Assembly (NCBI RefSeq): GCF_030936135.1
Contig: NW_026776913.1
Coordinates: 1,240,001-1,304,000 of the forward strand
Reading direction: 5' to 3'
DNA length: 64,000 bases
DNA from: Gavia stellata
Lineage: Eukaryota > Chordata > Aves > Gaviiformes > Gaviidae
The notes beneath the pieces are model-generated. The model worked only from the letters and a program-made list of their open reading frames with translations, had not been told where the DNA came from and ran no database searches. Below, in pieces: positions 57,119 through 64,000 of the stretch. Position 1 is the first letter of the stretch; each line of letters starts with the position of its first letter. Both the position numbers and the translations under genes were made by a program.

Positions 57119-59203
57119 TGGTCATGTCCGCTTGTCCCATTCCTCTTTCTCCATGCAGTGCTGCAGGACCTTCTTTTCCCCGCTTGGCAGGAAGGGAACC
57201 TGAGGAAGGGCATGCGCTTCTGTGTTTGTTGTACAAAGGAAACGGGAAGTAGTCACTGCCAGAGACAACATGGAGGTTTTCCCTCCTCTGACTGAATTCA
57301 CACTTGGCTTAGAGGCTCCATTCCTCGTGAAAGGGCAGGAAGAAGTTCTTTGAGAGGGCCAAACTGCTGTTCCTGGAAGAACCTCCTCTCATGAGAGAGA
57401 TGGGTTGCTGCACTGAGGTGCCTATTTCTGTGGAATGAGAGAGAATGTTCATTTGCTCACATTACATTATGACGCATTAAGTTATTCCCCATAGCACCCA
57501 GCACAGGCGTTAGCCAAGTCCTGCTTTCAAGCAACAGAAAGAGGGGCCCGACAGAAAAGCTCCATCATGCAAAAAAGCCTTTAGGGCAATGCATCATGCC
57601 ATAGACTTTTACTTCACCCTGAGGAAGAATTTTCTCAAACTTCATACCTTTACAGCGAGTTGGAGGTGTCCGAGGAAGTCACCTAGACAGCCCAGAGAGC
57701 TCCTGGAATGGAGGAGCCCTTTTACTCAGTCATTCACCCCACCTACACTGGGGTGCCTTGGTCCTGAAGGTGCTTCCATGGGGAGGGTGCCTCAGATTCA
57801 CTGCTCGCTGTAAATCACATCCCATGTAGATGACTGAGAGACAACTGTGAGAGAGCTGAGGGATTGAGATGGATCCCTAAGATACGAGCAAGATGGAGAA
57901 AGAGACAGCGAGAGATTAAGAGAGTTGAGAACATAAGGGACATGTCTTGGCACCCTGGCCCCATACACTCTGCCCCAACCTCTGCCTGTCCACTGAGGTG
58001 TGTGAGTGCCCATTAGCTTATGCCCCACAGCTCTGACTGCACTGACCACCACGCTGCCTGTATCTGGGTTCAGCAGTGTCAAGGACACAGAGAGGGTATC
58101 TAAGGAAAGAGGAGCTGGAATGAGAAGACAGGCAGGACAGGGCTGTACCAAGACACGTGGTCTCACTTCATAGCTGCCACTGTGCAAAGAGCCACTGGCA
58201 CTAAATGGCAACACTGTGACAGGGATTAGAGAAGAGGAGAGGTTTCCTTTTAATTTTGGAGAGACTTTAAGGTACAATTGTAACCCTCATGTCTTCAAAG
58301 GATGGCTCTGCTGAGCAAGAGTCCATCCCTTCTGCAAATGACCACACGATGCCCGGTATGTGGCTCAGGGCACTTGGCATTACCTATGGGAAAACTAAGC
58401 TGCCAAGTCGATGCTTAGTACAGTTCTCCTGAAGACCACTGTAGGAGGAGATGATATCACCCTCTAGAGTGCTGATCCTTCCCTGCTATCAAAGGAGGCC
58501 AGAGAATGAACTCATCTTTTTAGACATTAAAGTTATAAAAGTCTATGTCTGAACAAGCTAATTCCACTGAATGTGCTGGATTAGCTGAAGTATTGGCTCT
58601 GGGAGCATTGTGTCAAGGAATGGACATTTATTTCACCAAACATAAGTGATCTGGAGACAGGTGGACTGTTACTCCAAACTACATTCCTGACCAATATTCT
58701 AGATTCTGGACCAAATTAGAAGAGAGGTCATTCTCAACAGTTCAAATGGACTGAATTTCAGGCATGTTTTTGTTCTGACCAGGAGGTTAACAGAGATGTA
58801 AGTGCCACTTCGTCCAGAAAGCAAGCTGTTATTGTTCACTCCATTGTGTTCCACCTATTTTCTGTCATTTCCTAAAGACTAAGAGGTTCAGCAAAGATCT
58901 GCCACCAAAATAATCGGGAAACCAGATTTAGGAGCAAGGCACAGTTGCATGAGAACTGAAGGAGGGTGAAGCTTGTTGAGAATTGGGTGTGCCATGGAGG
59001 GATGAAGTCCTCTGCTTGTTGCTTGCTGTCTTGGTTTGCATGCTTAGAAAATGCCACTGTGGTATTCACCAGGGTTTGTAAAGTGCTTGTAGGTCATTTG
59101 AAAGGCATTGCTATGTAGGTTTGTCTTATGATGATGTGTTGCAGAAGAGAGTCTGGTGTGATATTCGATTAAGGAGATCTTACACTGCTAAGAAAGAGAG
59201 GTC
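57119..59203. other. block B' spacer, no gene recognised
   Basis: 57119-57630 is present only in B' (its counterpart was deleted in B). The rest matches 30331-32003. No gene seen. Confidence 0.5.
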
Positions 59204-59784
59204 TCATTTCTGCAGATGCATCATAACCATGTGTTTGCCCTCCCCACCCCTCTCCCCTTTCGAAATCGACTCTTCTGAGGTGGAAAAGTGGTTTCTGAAG
59301 ATTATCCCACTTCTCTTGAAACCTGCCTTGAGAGCATCTTTCATCAGCTGGTTCCTGAGGCTGAAAACAAAGGGACTCATCAAAGGAGTTGGCACTGTGT
59401 TGAGAAGGGCCACTGCCTTGTTTCAGGAAATGTGGTGACTTGAAGGCTGGACATACATGAAGATGCAGCCCAGAAGGGAGCAGAAGTAGCACTGAGTTAA
59501 GCAGCCTGGGCAGGACATGGTTCTACTGCCCATCAGCAAGTTTCCTACGGCTTTGGTTATGATGGATATGGTGATGAAAAGCTCCAAACAGGAGAGGTTA
59601 CAGCGGAAAAAGTATGTGGGTTTGTAGAGGTCTCTTTCAGCAAGAACGAGGGAATGATCAGCAGGTTTGTCCCTAAGATCACCAGGTACGAAGCCAGCAG
59701 AGCGATTGCCATGAGGGGCTCCTGATGGTGGAGGGAGGGGAAGCCCAAGAGAAGGAACTCTGTGACAGTCGTATGGTTCAACAT
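59204..59784 (-). pseudogene. class II OR pseudogene with internal deletion (right copy)
   Basis: ATG at 59784 (MLNHTTVTEFLLLGFPS), TM1 LVILGTNLLIIPSF, then in another frame CNLSCLELFITISIITKAVG and CPGCLTQCYF. The sequence then jumps to TM7, ALLNTVPTPLMSPFVFSLRN and LMKDALKAGF. TM4-TM6 are missing exactly as in 32004-32512. It has no in-frame path through the gene. Confidence 0.82.
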
Positions 59785-60289
59785 TTCTGCATCCGAGCTG
59801 CAGTGGTGGGGGGCGTGGGGAGAATAACCCCATACATCAGGACAGGCTGGGACGTGAGCAGCTGAGGAGCAGGGCCTGGGCACTACGAGGGATGCCCTAC
59901 AACCAGTAGCGTATGGTCCCTATGAACAAGGGCAGCTGCACGTGGGGCTGTGTTAGGAGGAGTGTGGGCCACCCAGACAACTTGAGTGATCATCCCCCTT
60001 GACTCAGCACTGGTGTGGCTCCACACACATGGGTGTGTCCCAGAGGGTGGCTCCCCAATTTGGAGAAGTCAGGAGGAACTAGAGAGTGCCAAGTTCAGGT
60101 CTGCCAAGATGGGGTACGGGACCGGGTGCACATGACCTGTGTGGGGCGGCTGAGGGACCTGGGCAGCATTGACCCAGTGGCAGAGAGGCTCAGAGCAGTA
60201 TAGGAGTAGCCTGAGACTGCTGGAAAGGTGGTTTCAGAGATGATGGAATCTTTTGTTCGTAGGGGGAAGAGGCATGAGGAAGAACTTAT
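59785..60289. other. spacer, nothing recognised
   Basis: Partner of 32513-33017. Confidence 0.5.
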
Positions 60290-61115
60290 AGCACAAAGTG
60301 CAGCTGGAGAGGTCCAGACTGGACACGAGGAAAGAGAAATGTCACTCAAAGGGCAGTGCTGTGGTGTAAGAAGTCACCCAGAGGGAGACTGGATCAACCC
60401 AAGGCTTTGTGTTGCAAGGGACAACAAGGAAGGATGGAGAGATATCAGTAAAGGAAGATGCTCAGGTGAGAGCCAGGTGGGGTAGCAGGGTAGATGTCTA
60501 CAGCCTGCAGAGAAAGAGGTGCAGGTGTGGGAGACCGTAGGACAGCCAATGGTGGAGATGAGAGAGGGATGGAGAAAGTCAGAAAAGCCCCCAACAGAGA
60601 TCAGCTCTTTCCCTCCTCGGCTGTGGCTGTTGTCTCTGCCACTGACACCTATGAGGAAGCACCTTGTCCTTACAGCACTCGGGGCTCATTGCCTCCCCTT
60701 CCCCACCTGGGAGCCTGGGAGGTATCGTACTGTAGTCCTGCCCTGGGCATTGCCCATCCCCACATCACACCGCCCCAGGAAGAGCCCTGAGCAATGTGTG
60801 AGGGACCGGATCTCCCTTCCCAGGGGCTGGGGGTCAGAGCTTGGCCCTTTGCCTTTAGGTAACACATCCAGGGTTACTCAGAATCTCTTCCTTCACATTG
60901 CCTTTGCCTACCTGTCATCACTGCCTGGAGTTTTCTGCTCTAAGCAGCCCCTGGGGAGGCTTTGTCAGCAATGTCCCTCCGTGGGACCCATTAACACTCC
61001 AAGAAACAGTGGAGATTGCATCAGACACTGACTTCTTGAGAGGTTTCTTCAACTCCCTCTCACTGTCTGAGGTTCATGGACTGGGCACCAAACCCACCTG
61101 AGGGGTCATTAAAAC
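60290..61115 (+). repeat. 0.85-kb four-copy unit, copy 4
   Basis: Nearly identical to 33018-33842 and abuts the inverted block U of OR5. Confidence 0.6.
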
Positions 61116-61117
61116 AC

Positions 61118-62190
61118 CTTGAGATGGTCCTCTGCTGCTGAGCTGTGCCGGGCTCCTGGGACAGAGGGAGCTCACGGCAAGCGGGCATCACTGTCGAGAG
61201 ACAGCTCTGCCCAGGAGCAGCTCCTCTGCAGAGCGCAGCAGGGCTGAGGGCACTGCCTGCAGGCACCGAGGGGAGAGGAGTGAAGCAGCGAAGGGTTTAA
61301 AGGCAGTCTGGAGGGGGAGGATGCTGAGAGCGCATAGTAGGAGTAATCTTCAGGGCTCTTGACACGGTAAGTCTCTGGGTGCAGGGCAATGCAGCTGCAG
61401 TTCATGGAGGGCTCTCGTAAAGCTGGCATGGTACCCAGGAATGTCACTCCTGGATAGAGGAGCAGGAGGTGCTCCAGAGCAGGGCTTCCCTGCTGCACCA
61501 TCAGAGGGACAGGGCATGAGGGCTGCCTTCTGCCAGGGACGGCTGCAGGGTGTGAAGGTGGGTGTGCAGCCAGGGGTGCCCAGGGCTGTCCTTCCGAGCA
61601 GGGTCCCTGCACCCCCGGGGCTGGGTGCTGGGGCAGGGACTCTGCCGCCTGCCAGGGTCAGCACTCAGCCTGCCCGGGGAGCTCCCCACGGCGCTGTGGG
61701 GAGAAGCTGGGGGTGGAAGGAGAGACCAGTGCAATGGCAGGGTGCTTCTGCTGTTGTGAGGGTGCTGTGTGGGTCACGGCTGCTCACACCTCCACATCAC
61801 TCTGAGGATATGTGCAGAGGGTTGTTCTGAAGAGGGAGGTAAAGGCAGCATTTTCGTGCAGGGGCAGGAGTCTGTGCTTTGACATTTCTCCGATTGGTTC
61901 TTGGGTGGGCAGTGGGTGATGGCAATTTATTTCTCTCTTCTGGAGAAGGCACAAACAGCCCAGTTCTTCTAAGCGCTTCTCTGAGCAGCTCTTTTGCTCA
62001 CTGCACACACAGAGATGCCCCTGGGCAGTGCTTTGATGCAGGAGGTGTCTGCAGGGCAGAGCTGGGCACACAGTGGGTGGGATGGGCTCTGTGAGCACTG
62101 CCAGGGCGGAGAAAAGGGGAGAGAGACTCAGCTCCCAGAAGGGAGAGCTCCAGGCAGGGAGAGCTCCTGGCACCAGAGACATGGTCATTA
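61118..62190 (+). promoter_or_regulatory. partial block U (inverted), distal 5' flank of OR5
   Basis: Inverted match to the distal part of the OR2/OR4 block U (about 23230-24430). The proximal part next to the gene is replaced by unrelated sequence (62191-62827), unlike OR3. The only promoter sequence common to OR2, OR3, OR4 and OR5 is therefore likely to lie in the distal block. Confidence 0.5.
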
Positions 62191-62827
62191 AGAGACAGGG
62201 AGCTGCTACACAAAGTGCCATATGACGAAGAATTTGAGCACCTCCCTGCCATCCCCTGCAGTTCAGAGAACTTCCCCAGAGCAAGTCCCTGGTCTCCTCT
62301 GCCACCCAGCACAGCCTCATCCCCAGGGCCACAGGGTCCAGGGCATGAATCACCTCCTCGGCAGCTGGACCTCCAGTGTAGGATCAGTGCATGTGTCCTA
62401 CAATTGACACACAACAAACAGGCTAAAAAGGAGTGCCTGCAGTGTCGCTGTCTGTGAGGTGCAGAGGAACGGCTGGGAAAGGGGAAGGCTTCACTGCATG
62501 CCCATCTGCCTTTCTCTCCTTGCTTTATTTTCTGAAACTATGGACATATTCTGTATTTCTCCACCTGCCTGTGGTGCTCTCGCTCTCCGGATTTGGTGTG
62601 AGGGATGTGGGTCAGCTTCTCTTCTGACTCCATCTTGGGGGACACTGCCCCATATGTGTCTTCATGGCAGCTAGGTGCCTCAGCTGTGTTTTGAACGGTG
62701 AGGCACCATGTCGTTCAGTTGGCGGTGTTGGGGAACGAGCTGACTCCCTCCTCATTCAGCTGAGGGAGGGGGATTTCTATGGGAAATGGCACGGGTTTTT
62801 CAAAACTCACTGTTCCTCCTTGCACAG
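62191..62827. other. OR5-specific proximal 5' region
   Basis: No copy elsewhere in the window. It ends in the acceptor TTCCTCCTTGCACAG (AG 62826-62827), 24 bases before the OR5 ATG. Confidence 0.5.
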
Positions 62828-62850
62828 GTCCCCATGCCCAGAGGCAGCAA

Positions 62851-63783
62851 ATGTCCAACAGCAGCTCCATCACCCAGTTCCTCCTCCTGGCATTCGCAGA
62901 CACGCGGGAACTGCAGCTCTTGCACTTCTGCCTCTTCCTGGGCATCTACCTGGCTGCCCTCCTGGGCAATGGCCTCATCATCACCGCCATAGCCTGCGAC
63001 CACCACCTCCACAGCCCCATGTACTTCTTCCTCCTCAACCTCTCCCTCCTCGACCTGGGCTCCATCTCCACCACTCTCCCCAAAGCCACGGCCAATTCCC
63101 TCTGGCACACCAGGGCCATCTCCTTTGCAGGATGTGCTGCCCAAGTCTTTCTGTTCATCTTTTTCATGTCAGCAGAACTGCATCTTCTCACTGTCATGTC
63201 CTATGACCGCTACATTGCCATCTGCAAACCCCTGCACTACGGGACCCTCCTGGGCAGCAGAGCTTGTGTCCACATGGCAGCAGCTGCCTGGGGCAGTGGG
63301 TTGCTCTACGCTGTGCTGCACACAGCCAATACATTTTCACTACCACTCTGCCAAGGCAATGCTGTGGACCAGTTCTTCTGTGAAATTCCACAGATCACCA
63401 AGCTCTCCTGCTCAGACTCGTACCTCAGGGAAGTTGGGCTTATTGTGGTTACTGCTTGTTTCAGTGTTGGCTGTTTTGTTTTCATTGTGCTGTCCTATGT
63501 GCCGATCTTGAGGGCTGTGCTGAGGATGCCCTCTGAGCAGGGACAGCACAAAGCCTTTTCCACGTGCCTCCCTCATATGGCCGTGGTCTCCCTGTTTATC
63601 ACTACTGCTGTGTTTGCCTACCTGAAGCCCCCCTCCATCTCCTCCCCATCCCTGGACCTGGTGGTGTCATTTCTGTACTCGGTGGTGCCTCCAGCAGTGA
63701 ACCCCCTCATCTACAGCATGAGGAACCAGGAGCTCAAGGATGCCATCAAGAAATGGTTTTCACGGACATTTTTCAACAGCTGA
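62851..63783 (+). CDS. OR5, OR14-like olfactory receptor
   Basis: An intact 310-residue odorant GPCR. The start is the ATG at 62851 (MSNSSSITQF, sequon N3), as in the paralogues. An in-frame ATG at 62779 precedes the splice acceptor at 62825-62827 and is unlikely to be used. Motifs are LGNG (TM1), PMYFF (TM2), FAGCAAQ (Cys95), SYDRYIAIC (TM3 end), FFCEIP (Cys177), KAFSTCLPH (TM6) and NPLIYSMRN (TM7). The tail is IKKWFSRTFFNS, distinct from OR1-OR4. TM3 reads FLFIFFMSAELHLL. It is transcribed away from OR4 and holds the right-hand end of B'. All conserved residues of the family are present. Confidence 0.95.
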   Translation: MSNSSSITQFLLLAFADTRELQLLHFCLFLGIYLAALLGNGLIITAIACDHHLHSPMYFFLLNLSLLDLGSISTTLPKATANSLWHTRAISFAGCAAQVFLFIFFMSAELHLLTVMSYDRYIAICKPLHYGTLLGSRACVHMAAAAWGSGLLYAVLHTANTFSLPLCQGNAVDQFFCEIPQITKLSCSDSYLREVGLIVVTACFSVGCFVFIVLSYVPILRAVLRMPSEQGQHKAFSTCLPHMAVVSLFITTAVFAYLKPPSISSPSLDLVVSFLYSVVPPAVNPLIYSMRNQELKDAIKKWFSRTFFNS

Positions 63784-64000
63784 GACCTGCCCTCTCTCTT
63801 CACACATGATTCCCAGTGCATCCCGTAGTGTATTAGAGGTTTGTTTATTCACTCTGTTACTAGTTTTGTTGTTGTTATTTCTCCCTATCATTTTCCTACA
63901 TGACTGTTTGGATTTGTCCCTTACGCTTGAGGCAGGAACGTGCTCTCTCTCACCTGGACACCTTAGAAAACTTTGTGTAATGCTGGCTCATATCTGACTC
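63784..64000. other. 3' flank of OR5, nothing recognised
   Basis: T-rich sequence after the stop, with no AATAAA seen before the window ends. Confidence 0.5.

Larger units (their letters stand above)
46456..63783 (+). repeat. segmental duplication block B' (right copy)
   Basis: Direct repeat of about 21.48-36.43 kb, 17.3 kb long. It keeps the fuller version of the first OR pseudogene and an extra 1.15-kb piece, so it is probably nearer to the ancestral layout. Confidence 0.88.

Noticed and set aside
1-64000. CRISPR array, bacterial operons or prophage
   Set aside because: No regularly spaced short repeats with unique spacers; the gene and repeat content is vertebrate.

Overview
The window looks like vertebrate, specifically avian, nuclear DNA. 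It contains CR1 LINEs with the bird-type 3' end (tandem ATTCTGTG octamers), a bird ERVL-like LTR relic, and one-exon olfactory receptor (OR) genes of the group-gamma/OR14-like type that is greatly expanded in birds. The species cannot be told from the sequence.

Layout. (1) 1-9.8 kb is not duplicated within the window. It holds a possible last exon of a scavenger-receptor (SRCR/WC1-like) cytoplasmic tail, three tRNA-derived genes or relics (Ala-CGC, Ser-GCT, Phe-GAA), an old CR1 and an ERVL-like LTR relic that runs up to the first OR. (2) 9.85-63.8 kb is a mosaic of two kinds of large duplicated block. Block A (9.85-20.14 kb) recurs inverted as A' (36.45-47.37 kb). Block B (about 21.48-36.43 kb) recurs in direct orientation as B' (about 46.46-63.78 kb). 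The order is OR1(+)psi - A - 1.2 kb unique - OR2(-) - B - OR3(+) - A'(inverted) - OR4(-) - B' - OR5(+).

Genes. Five closely related OR14-like receptors are present. OR2, OR3, OR4 and OR5 have open reading frames; OR1 has a nonsense codon and no canonical start. OR2/OR3 and OR4/OR5 form two head-to-head (divergent) pairs about 13 and 15.5 kb apart. Each of these four genes keeps a splice acceptor 23-24 bases before the ATG and a GC-rich 5' block U, which is repeated up to four times and is inverted between partners of a pair. OR1 lacks U and abuts the ERVL-like relic instead. Each B spacer also carries two pseudogenes of other class II OR families.

Transposons and repeats. Each A arm carries one near full-length, rearranged CR1. 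It has a 5' region, an ORF1 esterase, a nested antisense CR1 fragment, an internally inverted endonuclease segment, a reverse transcriptase and the 3' octamer end. Because both arms share these rearrangements, they predate the duplication. Other repeats are a 0.6-kb hexamer-registered minisatellite open on both strands, an 0.85-kb four-copy unit of unknown class, and a 108-bp tandem duplication.

Function. The four open genes would be odorant-sensing GPCRs of olfactory neurons. The mix of OR14-like genes, a possible SRCR exon and tRNA relics resembles the MHC-linked OR/SRCR region described on chicken chromosome 16, and the human extended MHC with its OR and tRNA clusters. That link is inference. 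No sequence comparison could be run, so all statements on identity are by eye.
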